This document shows positions 39,057 to 46,415 of a stretch of 64,000 nucleotides of DNA, piece by piece. The translations under genes were made by a program, and so were the position numbers. Every line of letters begins with the position of its first letter. Position 1 is the stretch's first letter. Source of the DNA: Methylobacterium sp. UNC378MF (lineage in GTDB: Bacteria > Pseudomonadota > Alphaproteobacteria > Rhizobiales > Beijerinckiaceae); the NCBI RefSeq assembly GCF_900103195.1, contig NZ_FMWU01000003.1, positions 124,001 through 188,000 on the forward strand, in the 5' to 3' direction. The notes under the pieces were generated by a model. It saw only the letters and a list, made by a program, of their open reading frames with translations. It was not told the DNA's origin and searched no databases.

Positions 39057-39349
39057 GCCGAGGGCATCCCGTCGACGGGCAGACAGCGGGCGGTGATCCG
39101 CGCGCCGGCCGGCAGCAGCTTCGTGAGGTCGGCGAACTCGGCGATGCGCGCAGCGCGCGTCATGCAGGTGTACTTGTTCTCGGCGCGCTCGCGGCCGAGC
39201 ACGATCCGGCAGGCCTTCGTGCAGGCCTGGACCTCGATGCGCCAGCCGATGGTCTCGGCGTGGCCGCCGGCCATGGCGCCGAGCAGCATCGCGACCGCCA
39301 GCGCCATCTCCAGAATGAGAAGCGCCAGCAGACCGCGGATCGTCATCAT
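39053..39349 (-). CDS. Small exported protein with Cys pairs
   Basis: A 98-residue protein with an N-terminal hydrophobic signal (LLALLILEMALAVAMLLGAM), then WRIEVQACTKACRIVLGRER and a Cys near TARCLPVDG. The start (39349) overlaps the preceding TGA (ATGATGA). Likely a periplasmic or membrane-anchored phage protein. Confidence 0.5.
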   Translation of the reverse strand: MMTIRGLLALLILEMALAVAMLLGAMAGGHAETIGWRIEVQACTKACRIVLGRERAENKYTCMTRAARIAEFADLTKLLPAGARITARCLPVDGMPSA

Positions 39350-39498
39350 CGGTTGCCCTTCGTCGGCATCAGAGCGGCGCACAGCAGGATCACCAGCGCG
39401 ATCGCCAGGACCTGCGCGGTCATCGGGGAGAGGCAGACCGGCGGCACGAAGGGCGCGATGTGCTCCGGCGCGGGGACGTCGAGGATGAGGCCGTCCAT
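39346..39498 (-). CDS. 50-residue single-pass membrane protein
   Basis: MDGLILDVPAPEHIAPFVPP followed by one membrane helix (TAQVLAIALVILLCAAL) and MPTKGN. Overlaps the next gene by 4 bases and lies 1 base after the preceding gene. Role unknown. Confidence 0.5.
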   Translation of the reverse strand: MDGLILDVPAPEHIAPFVPPVCLSPMTAQVLAIALVILLCAALMPTKGNR

Positions 39499-39499
39499 G

Positions 39500-39811
39500 T
39501 CAGGCCTTCTCCGACGCGACGACTAGGCCGATCGCGAGGCCGAGCATCAGGGTGTGTTCGAAGGACGCGGCCGACGGGGGCATCAGCTCGGACAGCGCCT
39601 CGGCGATCGCCGGGAGGCGGTCCTGCTTCCCCTCGGCGACGTAAGCGTCCATCGTCTTCAGGATGAGCGGTGCGTGGCGGTCGGGATCGACGCCGAGGCG
39701 CCGGCAGAGATGGGTCGCGCGCTCCAGCTCGCGCTCCGCGTGGGCGGCGCGGGCCTGGGCCGGGGTGAGCGGCACGAGCGTCGGCATGGCTTCGTAGAGG
39801 CTGAGGCGCAT
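39500..39811 (-). CDS. Hypothetical protein
   Basis: A 103-residue protein starting at MRLSLYEAMPTLVPLTPAQA (39811). The middle is helical (HAERELERATHLCRRLGVDP), and a C-terminal hydrophobic segment (HTLMLGLAIGLVVASEKA) may insert in the membrane. Part of the coupled string of small genes. Function unknown. Confidence 0.5.
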   Translation of the reverse strand: MRLSLYEAMPTLVPLTPAQARAAHAERELERATHLCRRLGVDPDRHAPLILKTMDAYVAEGKQDRLPAIAEALSELMPPSAASFEHTLMLGLAIGLVVASEKA

Positions 39812-39812
39812 G

Positions 39813-39965
39813 TCAGGGCGCCTCGCCGCACGACAGGGCGCGGCCGGTGTGGACCGGACGACCGACACAGACCGGTGGCTTGGGATCGCGCCAGGACCGA
39901 ACCGGGGTCGGCACGGCGCGACGCAGGCCGAGGAGGAGCCCCAGGCGCACGACCAGTCGGGGCAT
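39813..39965 (-). CDS. 50-residue hypothetical protein
   Basis: MPRLVVRLGLLLGLRRAVPT then KPPVCVGRPVHTGRALSCGE. Two Cys and a basic N-terminus. Starts on the stop of the gene before it and ends one base before the next start, which is strong coupling evidence for such a short frame. Confidence 0.45.
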   Translation of the reverse strand: MPRLVVRLGLLLGLRRAVPTPVRSWRDPKPPVCVGRPVHTGRALSCGEAP

Positions 39966-40345
39966 CACAGCCGCCACGCCTGCATGACGGCGCGCGCGTA
40001 TTCGCGCTGCTCGTCGACGAAGTGGTCGCGGAAGACCGGGAGGCTGAGGCCGGCGGTCACGCGGCGCTCGTCAGCCATGGTGGGCGCGGCCACGACGCGC
40101 GTCTGCGCCGCGACCTCGGTGCCCCGCAACTCGCGGATAGCCTCGCGGATCAGGATCACAGCGCCCGGCGAGTGGACGATGACCACCGCGCCATCGTCAG
40201 GCAGCGCCTGGACCATCCGGGCGGTCCGATCCGCGCGGCAGAGCTCACCCGGGGTCGGGGATGCGTCGGCCAAGCGATCGGCCATGGGACGCGGCGGCAT
40301 CGAGGCCGGCAGCCCGATGCGAAGCGAGGTGTCCTGCAGCATCAC
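39965..40345 (-). CDS. Hypothetical protein
   Basis: A 126-residue protein: PDDGAVVIVHSPGAVILIRE, AAQTRVVAAPTMADERRVTA. Two parallel-like strands with VVIVHSPG suggest an alpha/beta fold of unknown kind. No motif identified. Coupled at both ends. Confidence 0.5.
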   Translation of the reverse strand: MMLQDTSLRIGLPASMPPRPMADRLADASPTPGELCRADRTARMVQALPDDGAVVIVHSPGAVILIREAIRELRGTEVAAQTRVVAAPTMADERRVTAGLSLPVFRDHFVDEQREYARAVMQAWRL

Positions 40346-40346
40346 G

Positions 40347-40511
40347 TCAGGCCACCACGATCACGAGGGTGCCGAAGCTCATCCGGGAGTAGTCCCCGGA
40401 GGCGTGGGCGCGCAGGCACTCCGCACGGCGGCGGAGACTCGGCGTGCAGGCCGAGCAGGCGAGCACCGCGTCGCACATCGCGACGGTGGCCATGCGCTGG
40501 CGAAGCGTCAT
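40347..40511 (-). CDS. Small Cys-containing hypothetical protein
   Basis: A 54-residue protein starting MTLRQRMATVAMCDAVLACS. Four Cys (MC, AC, SAC, EC) could bind a metal. The ATG overlaps the stop of the previous gene at 40511. Function unknown. Confidence 0.45.
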   Translation of the reverse strand: MTLRQRMATVAMCDAVLACSACTPSLRRRAECLRAHASGDYSRMSFGTLVIVVA

Positions 40512-40741
40512 CAGGCGATCCCGAGGCGCTTGTGGCGGATGCGGCGCCATCCCTTGGTCGGGTGCAGCACCATGGTGGCGCCGTGCACCTCCCGTGTGGC
40601 GGCGATGCGCTGCGGCGCGATCGCGTTCCAGGCCGCAGCGACACGACCCATGTGGACCGCAGCTACGCTCGACAGGCAGGTCCTGCCGATGAGCGCGGCG
40701 ATCCGTGCCTCCTGGATGGAGGCGCGCAGCTCGGGGATCAT
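40511..40741 (-). CDS. Small hypothetical protein
   Basis: A 76-residue basic protein: IPELRASIQEARIAALIGRT, HPTKGWRRIRHKRLGIA. The C-terminal Trp-Arg-Arg-His cluster suggests nucleic-acid binding, which is a guess. It is the first gene of the block after the terminator at 40754. Confidence 0.45.
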   Translation of the reverse strand: MIPELRASIQEARIAALIGRTCLSSVAAVHMGRVAAAWNAIAPQRIAATREVHGATMVLHPTKGWRRIRHKRLGIA

Positions 40742-40753
40742 GGGAGGCCTCAA

Positions 40754-40778
40754 AGAAAAACCCCGCCGGAGCGGGGTT
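40754..40778 (-). terminator. Rho-independent terminator (leftward)
   Basis: AACCCCGC (40759-40766), loop CGGA, GCGGGGTT (40771-40778), followed on the minus strand by UUUUUCUUUG. Separates the gene ending at 40803 from the string of small genes that starts at 40741. Confidence 0.75.
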
Positions 40779-40802
40779 GGGATCTGTGGGTCGGGCGGAT
40801 CG

Positions 40803-41072
40803 TCAGACGCGGATGAGGCGTGTGGTCCTGGTTCGCTCGCGGTGGCGCAGGACGGCGGTCGGGATCGGCGCCGGCGCACGACGCGGCGGGCCGGAGGCCT
40901 CCTGATCGGGCCAGTGCCCGGTCAGCTCGCGGTAGAACCGGCGCAGGCCGTCGCGGATCTCGTCGCGGTCGACCATGAACGCCTCAGCGCTGTGCCGATG
41001 GCTCGGCATCTTCAGCCGGTCGGCCTTGCTGCAGAGCTGCCGGAGGCGCTCGGCGATGTCGCGCTCGGTCAT
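40803..41072 (-). CDS. Small hypothetical protein
   Basis: An 89-residue protein starting MTERDIAERLRQLCSKADRL; an upstream GTG near 41129 is another possible start. A helical N-terminus, then EIRDGLRRFYRELTGHWPDQ and a basic C-terminus. Followed by a strong terminator. No family recognised. Confidence 0.5.
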   Translation of the reverse strand: MTERDIAERLRQLCSKADRLKMPSHRHSAEAFMVDRDEIRDGLRRFYRELTGHWPDQEASGPPRRAPAPIPTAVLRHRERTRTTRLIRV

Positions 41073-41443
41073 CACCGGGCGCTGTGCGCGCGCGTCATGG
41101 TGGGGATCATAGACGATCGCCTCCTGCACCGCATCGCTGAAAGGGGGCCGCGATGACGTTCGCAGGCGACGGCTCGTTGACCCCAAGAGCGAGGGGACCT
41201 GTGTTTCACGCCGTCGGTTCGGCGGCCCTTCCGGGCATCGTGGAGGGTGAGACGTCGGCCTTCACACCCGCGGGGCTGAAGCGTGGAGCCCGGAAGCTCA
41301 CGCGGGGTCCGCGATGATGTGCGCCTCGGTTCTGTCCTCTCGGCCGCCCGTGACGTGCGGCCATATCCCGTGTTTCAGGGATCGAGGGGCGTGAACACAA
41401 CGTGCGGCAAGCTTGTCCGGGGGCACGAAGCGATACCCGAACC

Positions 41444-41483
41444 CGGCTTTGTGAGGCCGCTATCGGCTTTGTGAGGCCGCTAT
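41444..41483. repeat. Exact 20-bp tandem duplication
   Basis: CGGCTTTGTGAGGCCGCTAT occurs twice back to back (41444-41463 and 41464-41483). No gene crosses it. A recent slippage or replication duplication is the simplest explanation. Confidence 0.8.
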
Positions 41484-41582
41484 AGGTCAGACTGTCAGGG
41501 TCAGAGCGGGCGAAGCTGTCCGCTTCAGAGGTCGGCCGCCTCGGTGAGATCAGCGCTTCATGGCTGGCCTCCCTGAACGACA

Positions 41583-41614
41583 ACGGCCCCGCGCGGGGTT
41601 TCCGCCGGGGCCGT
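41583..41614. terminator. Hairpin, possible terminator
   Basis: ACGGCCCC (41583-41590) pairs with GGGGCCGT (41607-41614). It lies 75 bases downstream of the leftward membrane gene (stop at 41689). It is followed by only a weak U-run. Confidence 0.4.
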
Positions 41615-41688
41615 CTTAAACTTCTGCGCTGTCCATATGCGTCAAGCGACAAACCGCAGTCAAGTCCCATTCGACAGGGCCAGATCCG

Positions 41689-41967
41689 TCAGTCCCCCTC
41701 GATCCGCGAGGCGATCTCATCAGCGCTTCTTCGGAGGGTGCGCGCGCCTGTAAATGCGAGGACCATGCTGACAATTGCACCCACCGCGTAAGCTTGGTCC
41801 TCAAAAGAAAAAAACTCGCCAGACGTTATCTTGCTGGAAATGTACCCCATTTTCGTTATCGCACCGAGATATGGGATGAATATCCCGCCGAGCATCAGGC
41901 CAATGGACAGATTATTGTACCAAGTAGCCTTTAGTTTCTTGCGCTCGTTGTCCGCGGCCTTGCCCAT
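41689..41967 (-). CDS. Two-TM membrane protein, AT-rich
   Basis: A 92-residue protein: basic N-terminus, hydrophobic segments at ~20-40 (NLSIGLMLGGIFIPYLGAIT) and ~60-75 (AYAVGAIVSMVLAFTGA), then a charged end (LRRSADEIASRIEGD). AT-richer than its neighbours, so probably acquired cargo. It resembles small phage exclusion or superinfection membrane proteins in layout only. Confidence 0.55.
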   Translation of the reverse strand: MGKAADNERKKLKATWYNNLSIGLMLGGIFIPYLGAITKMGYISSKITSGEFFSFEDQAYAVGAIVSMVLAFTGARTLRRSADEIASRIEGD

Positions 41968-42091
41968 CCCACAACCCTGCAGCGTGTATCTTCGCCGCTC
42001 GGTCTCGGCGCCGCGGCAGCATCTACTATAACCGGGGTACCAACCATACTCCCAGGCAGATCCTCGTGCTGGGGCCGCCGCAGCTAAGCGA

Positions 42092-43198
42092 TCAAGCTGT
42101 CGCGGACTGCGCCGCCGGAGCTGCCTTCGGCTTGCGCGGGCTGCTCTTCCGGCGATGCGACAGCAGGTAGTTCACGACCTGGTCGACGCGCTGCTCGCGT
42201 AGGCGCTTGCGACTCGACGGGTTGTCCAGGATCCGCTTTGGCTTCGCCGCATCAGTCTCGCCGGCCCAGGGGCGCTGGGCGGCCGCTGGCGGCAGCACGG
42301 CGATCGACGCAAGCTTGCCGGAGAGTTCGTGCGCCAGCAGGTCGAGCCCGGCCCACCATGCCGCGTATTCGGCCCGTTCGATCAGGATCGACTTCGGATC
42401 GTCCCACTCGATCACGCAGTAGGCCCCACGCGGATACCGATCCTTGCCTTCGGCGCCCACACGCTCCTCGATGATGTGGGGGCGCAGCCGCCCTTCGGCA
42501 TCGGTCTTCATGACGGTGCGCTGGATCATTACCACCGGTCGACCACGCTTCTCGTCGACCAAGGCCGCCGGCTCCGGAGATGCGGCGAAGGTCGGGCGCG
42601 CGCCGAGCCGGGCCCGGATCCGCACGATGTCGACGAGCTGCTCCATCGCCCGCACCATCGGCCCTTGCTGGTCCTGGCCCGCCGGCAGATCCGGGGCGAG
42701 TCCAAGGTCGCCGTCGAACCGATGCTCGGCGAAGCGGGAGAGCCCAAGGACAGCAGCCTCGACGATCAGCGCGTCGGGATGCGGCTCGCCCATCGCTGCC
42801 GGGAAGCCGGGCTCGCGGGAGAAGTTCTCGATCCGGCCGCCGTGCTGGGCCATCGCGAACATCGGGCAGACCGAGGGGAACTCGCGCAACCGGAACGAGC
42901 CGTCGTCCTCGCGCCGCTTCGGCAGCTCGTCGACGAACGCCCAGCGCAGCACGTCCTCGATGTCCATGACGCGCTTGTTCGGCGTCTCCGGACGACGGGT
43001 GCCGATCGGCGGGGCGTGGACGCGGCTCTGACGGATGCCGCCGGCGTGGCGACCGGGTGAGGCGCGCCGGGCCGGCGCGAAGGCGTGGGTGGTGCTCTGC
43101 GACTGCGTTGTTGCCGGCACGGTGGGTCCCCAGTGCTGTGCCGGTTCGATACAAAGCGGCAGCACGCGTTGATCCGCCGCTGGTTTTCTCAGTGTCAA
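42092..43198 (-). CDS. Hypothetical prophage protein
   Basis: A 368-residue protein; the first ~75 residues are low-complexity and a start further in (MDIEDVLRWAFVDELPKRRE) is possible. Conserved-looking parts: FPSVCPMFAMAQHGGRIENF, ALIVEAAVLGLSRFAEHRFD. The Lys/Arg-rich C-terminus (QVVNYLLSHRRKSSPRKPKA) may bind nucleic acid. It overlaps the DUF6362-like gene by 4 bases; that pairing recurs in alphaproteobacterial prophages. Function unknown. Confidence 0.65.
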   Translation of the reverse strand: MTLRKPAADQRVLPLCIEPAQHWGPTVPATTQSQSTTHAFAPARRASPGRHAGGIRQSRVHAPPIGTRRPETPNKRVMDIEDVLRWAFVDELPKRREDDGSFRLREFPSVCPMFAMAQHGGRIENFSREPGFPAAMGEPHPDALIVEAAVLGLSRFAEHRFDGDLGLAPDLPAGQDQQGPMVRAMEQLVDIVRIRARLGARPTFAASPEPAALVDEKRGRPVVMIQRTVMKTDAEGRLRPHIIEERVGAEGKDRYPRGAYCVIEWDDPKSILIERAEYAAWWAGLDLLAHELSGKLASIAVLPPAAAQRPWAGETDAAKPKRILDNPSSRKRLREQRVDQVVNYLLSHRRKSSPRKPKAAPAAQSATA

Positions 43199-43581
43199 GA
43201 TGAATTCAGTTTGGCTTGACTGCGGATGATCGCCGCGTTGATGCCGGCCGCGATCTGCTCGGCGGCCTCATCGCGCAGGCGGTAGGCTGTGGCGGACGAT
43301 CCATACTTCAGTGGTCGTCCCCGAATTGCCTCCTGAAAGCTTCCGCCCTCGGCACGGCACTTGGCCCACAGCAGCAGAAGGTCGCGCTTCTTCGTCCAGT
43401 CCGGATCGGCGATGTTGAGGTATTCGTTGAGCCAGTTCAGCGGCCGGATCTCGGCAGCGCTCCGCGTTCGCGGGTTCGTGGCATAGGCCCGCTTCATCCA
43501 GAGCAGCACGTCGCCACTCGTCCAGCTTGGGGTGTGGCCGAGGGCGGGGTCGAGTGGTGGACCTTCCTGGCGGAGCGGCAT
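43195..43581 (-). CDS. DUF6362-like phage protein
   Basis: A 128-residue protein. The C-terminal half (RDLLLLWAKCRAEGGSFQEA, YRLRDEAAEQIAAGINAAII) fits the pattern of DUF6362: a helix with W-A-x-x-R-A-x-G-x-S-F followed by an R-D-x-A-A-E-x-I-A segment, an HTH-like arrangement. Usually encoded in prophage regulatory regions. Role unknown; DNA binding is inferred. Confidence 0.6.
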   Translation of the reverse strand: MPLRQEGPPLDPALGHTPSWTSGDVLLWMKRAYATNPRTRSAAEIRPLNWLNEYLNIADPDWTKKRDLLLLWAKCRAEGGSFQEAIRGRPLKYGSSATAYRLRDEAAEQIAAGINAAIIRSQAKLNSS

Positions 43582-44019
43582 CTTACGCGACGAGGCGGTC
43601 CTGATCGCCGCCAGCCGTTCCTAGCATGTTCCCTGGTGCGGAACCGTGGCAGCTCGGCAATGGTCGGCTTGCACAATGTCGGATCAAATGAAGGGGATCT
43701 CAATTTTGATCCGGCGGCTTCTGCCCCTCCCAGGGCGCCGAGTGCGGTTCCTTCATCGCGATCAGGTCATCGGGGAAGCGGGTCGTTTCTCGGTGTAATC
43801 GACATTCCCAACGCCCTCACCATTCTCGATCATCTGCTGGCGATGGGTTTTCAGATCTTGCGGGGCCGGACGAATGTCCGGCCTCGTGGCACTGATTATG
43901 GTGCTCTTCCATCAGCCTGAAATTTGCATGCCCGGATTTCGCAATTCGCTGAGAGGGGCGGCTCTGAGGCGACGGATGTTGGGTTTGGTATTTCAGATAT
44001 TTACATCATGCATAAATGT
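43582..44019. other. 438-bp intergenic stretch with a probable gene remnant
   Basis: No intact gene seen. It contains an 8-bp inverted repeat (GGATCAAA 43681-43688, TTTGATCC 43705-43712) and a broken small frame (separate entry). It forms the GC-rich side of the junction with the AT-rich AIPR gene. Confidence 0.5.
43700..43833 (-). pseudogene. Remnant of a small gene with a 2-base frameshift
   Basis: From ATG 43833 the minus strand reads MIENGEGVGNVDYTE, then goes out of frame. Two bases earlier or later the sequence resumes as TTRFPDDLIAMKEPHSAPWE and GQKPPDQN, ending at TGA 43700. Removing two A from GAGAAACGACC restores one chain. The pieces look like one small conserved protein. Alternative: two unrelated short frames. 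The upstream half extends without a start codon. Confidence 0.4.
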
Positions 44020-45714
44020 TCAGTTGGCTTCCTGATGCTTCACGCACTTGCTCCACTCCATTTCAAAACTATCCTGACGTCCGCGATTGACGTTCTTATG
44101 ATAACCCTTCTGTATCGTTTTCGTGATCTCCCTCACCCAATCCGCGTCTTTTATCTTTCCCCTATAATCAAAATCCTCGCCAAAACTCTTACTCTCTTCA
44201 TTGATGTCTACAATAATATCAGAAATGAATATGGAAATAGCTCTTCGGAATGCATTACTGAGCTTCAGGTCTCGCACGTATAATTCCGGGTAATCGATTA
44301 TTTCTTTGAACTTAGTATCTTCGCTAAGCATCTCGCGAAGAATGTACATTAACATATATCTAGTGAGTTTATATTGCGCGAGCAGCGGCTCTTTGAATTT
44401 GATTAATTGCGCCTTGATTTCATCATCTATGACCCTCAGCATCACAATCCTGTCTGCGGTAACGTATGGCCTTCCGAAAAGAGCGCTATGCTTATCTTCG
44501 AATACTTCATACTTCCGATGTGTGCCCCACGGCTCTTTAAGATCAAAGGCCATGAGGTACAGGCCGGCCTCTTCGTTTGAAATAGGCTCGCCCGCGGCCG
44601 AGGTCTCGCCACGCTTGATCTCAAAAATATACCGATCCTTATAGTGTTGCGCGAATTCGGTGCGCAGACGAATTTGAATAGCGTTATTGGACTTAAAATC
44701 CCTGGAACGAACCCCATTCTGATTGTTTGAATATTCGGTAATCTGTTTTGCCTCGTCGGAAGTTGGGTCCATTTGGATGAACTTCGTCAGCAGCTTCAGA
44801 TCGTCAGTGATAGCGGACTTATTCCCGTGAAGAGATGTCACGCTTTGGCATCCGTTGACAACGTAGTAGCCGCCAATTTCGATCTTCTCTTCATCCATCT
44901 TTAGATGCTTTGCTATTACTGTAATGCCATTATGGAAAAGCGGAAAATTCCGATGAGTAGAGCTATCTTTAACGCTTTTTACGAGGTCTTTATTCACACT
45001 CGTCCGGCCTAGTGGCCCGCGAACATTATATGTAAAGAGAGATTGATCTTCGATGCCGTCTAGTTCTACTAACTCGCGTGCTCGTATGGGAGCGATGACC
45101 GCTTTGGTGCCGGTTCCGGCAATGTGCTCCGCGCACTTGACCCCAAATACGTCGAAGGTAACTATTTTTTGCTTGGGAAGATCGCGTTCATCGGAGATGT
45201 AATTTGCCAGTAGTTCTTTTTTCCCGACAAACGCGATCTCCTTATTGTGCCGGTCCAAGAAATCAGCGCCGTTTCGGTCAAGATCTATGTTGGCAACAAA
45301 TTCGCCATGCAATTCATAAGAAGGTAGTTTTTCTAGAAGACCAGAACGCTTAATCAACTGAGCAACTTGAGCCATCCCCGCAGTCTTCATGAGATGCTCT
45401 GCCGTTTCAACAGATTGGAATTGTCGAAGCGTTCCGAGGAAATTGCGAAGGGCGAAATCTCCCAACGCTGTGTCCGATCTATGCGAAACCTTTGACTGAA
45501 ATATTGTTATCGTCTGATTGTTGTCGTTAATGAATATTCCGTCTACGCCCTTGTCGCCCGGTTGGTCGCAGACTGCATCGACGGCCTCGACGTCTTCAAG
45601 GCGATAATATTGTTCCAAATACCAGATTAGGAACGATGCACTTTCTGAGCGCTTAGGAGCCATGTGCTCACGAAAATTTTCAAGTAACGCGGGATAGTCG
45701 ACATCGATCGCCAT
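44020..45714 (-). CDS. AIPR-family abortive infection protein with PD-(D/E)xK-like N-terminus
   Basis: A 564-residue cytoplasmic protein; the ATG at 45714 is preceded by AAGG. It is clearly AT-richer than its neighbours, with frequent Lys/Ile/Asn. Residues 53-75 read GDKGVDGIFI, then ITIFQSK (Asp58, Gln73, Lys75), a Mrr-like nuclease core in the PD-(D/E)xK superfamily. The middle (~275-300) has YYVVNGCQSVTSLHGNKSAI, the AIPR signature. AIPR proteins are phage-resistance factors found alone or with restriction-modification genes; no modification partner lies directly beside it. Likely moron cargo that protects the lysogen. Confidence 0.85.
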   Translation of the reverse strand: MAIDVDYPALLENFREHMAPKRSESASFLIWYLEQYYRLEDVEAVDAVCDQPGDKGVDGIFINDNNQTITIFQSKVSHRSDTALGDFALRNFLGTLRQFQSVETAEHLMKTAGMAQVAQLIKRSGLLEKLPSYELHGEFVANIDLDRNGADFLDRHNKEIAFVGKKELLANYISDERDLPKQKIVTFDVFGVKCAEHIAGTGTKAVIAPIRARELVELDGIEDQSLFTYNVRGPLGRTSVNKDLVKSVKDSSTHRNFPLFHNGITVIAKHLKMDEEKIEIGGYYVVNGCQSVTSLHGNKSAITDDLKLLTKFIQMDPTSDEAKQITEYSNNQNGVRSRDFKSNNAIQIRLRTEFAQHYKDRYIFEIKRGETSAAGEPISNEEAGLYLMAFDLKEPWGTHRKYEVFEDKHSALFGRPYVTADRIVMLRVIDDEIKAQLIKFKEPLLAQYKLTRYMLMYILREMLSEDTKFKEIIDYPELYVRDLKLSNAFRRAISIFISDIIVDINEESKSFGEDFDYRGKIKDADWVREITKTIQKGYHKNVNRGRQDSFEMEWSKCVKHQEAN

Positions 45715-45922
45715 AGTTGGACCTTGGACGGCGCTGCGAAATAGCCCCATCCTGTCATGCGGATATCGAAGCCGGCAAGGCCGCTGTTGGAAGCACGACC
45801 GATCGCAAGCTTTGTTGCAGGAGGCTGTCATGCCTCCTCGCTTTGCAATGGCAGCATGGAACTTGTGAATGCGCTCTGCAGACCTGGCCTAGCGCAGGCA
45901 AGGTGCTGCCCCAAAAACGCGT

Positions 45923-46357
45923 TCATTCCGCCGCCTGCCGCGCCGCCTGTGCGCCGGGTACGCCCAGCCCGATCGCCTTCGCGAGCGCCGAGCGCTTCGC
46001 GGCGTAGCCCGCGGCGACCATGGGATAGTCGTCGGGCAGGCCGAAGCGTGCGCGGTAGCCCGCCGGGGTCAGGCCGTGGGACGTCAGATGCCGCTTCAGC
46101 GTCTTGTACGGCTTGCCGTCGAGGAAGCTGATCAGAGCGTCGGGCTTCATCGACTTGCGGATCTCGGTGGCTGTCAGGCGAAAGCCCTCGGGCTTGTCGG
46201 TCGCCACAGCCGGCGCCGGCTCCTGGAGCGCGACTAGGCCATCGCGGACGGTGCGCATGAGGCTAGGCAGATCGGTCGCTGATACGGCCTGCCGGCTGAC
46301 GTAGGCCGCCACGATGCCGGCGGTGAGGCTGAGGATGTCGTCTTGGGTGTCGGACAC
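45923..46357 (-). CDS. MucR/Ros-family transcriptional regulator
   Basis: A 144-residue protein. N-terminal DDILSLTAGIVAAYVSRQAV; C-terminal SMKPDALISFLDGKPYKTLK, RHLTSHGLTPAGYRARFGLP, and DDYPMVAAGYAAKRSALAKA. The family binds AT-rich DNA. The zinc-finger Cys residues of classic Ros are absent: the segment reads FLDGKPYK where LEDGKxFK occurs in MucR. Phage-borne copies may silence or reprogramme host genes. AT-rich cargo (the AIPR gene) next door is a possible target, which is inference. Confidence 0.85.
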   Translation of the reverse strand: MSDTQDDILSLTAGIVAAYVSRQAVSATDLPSLMRTVRDGLVALQEPAPAVATDKPEGFRLTATEIRKSMKPDALISFLDGKPYKTLKRHLTSHGLTPAGYRARFGLPDDYPMVAAGYAAKRSALAKAIGLGVPGAQAARQAAE

Positions 46358-46415
46358 TGGAGAGCTCCTGTGGGGATGTGAGGCCGGGGGATGCGCGCCG
46401 GCCTGGCGCGTCGGC

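Larger units (their letters stand above)
41073..41688. other. 616-bp stretch without a convincing gene
   Basis: Open frames here are short and have no family-like content. It holds a 20-bp tandem duplication (41444-41483) and a hairpin (41583-41614). The composition is mixed and the region may be a joint left by past insertion. Confidence 0.5.

Noticed and set aside
38257..40741. Possible CRISPR array or regular repeat region
   Set aside because: Repeated short spacing comes from small genes; there are no direct repeats of constant length. No CRISPR array is visible in the window.
43681..43712. Terminator or riboswitch at the GGATCAAA/TTTGATCC inverted repeat
   Set aside because: The 16-base loop and lack of a U-tract make a terminator unlikely; no riboswitch fold could be built by eye.
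45819..45838. Hairpin AGGAGGC-tgtcat-GCCTCCT as a terminator of the MucR gene
   Set aside because: It lies upstream, not downstream, of the leftward MucR gene and lacks a U-tract; any role is unclear.
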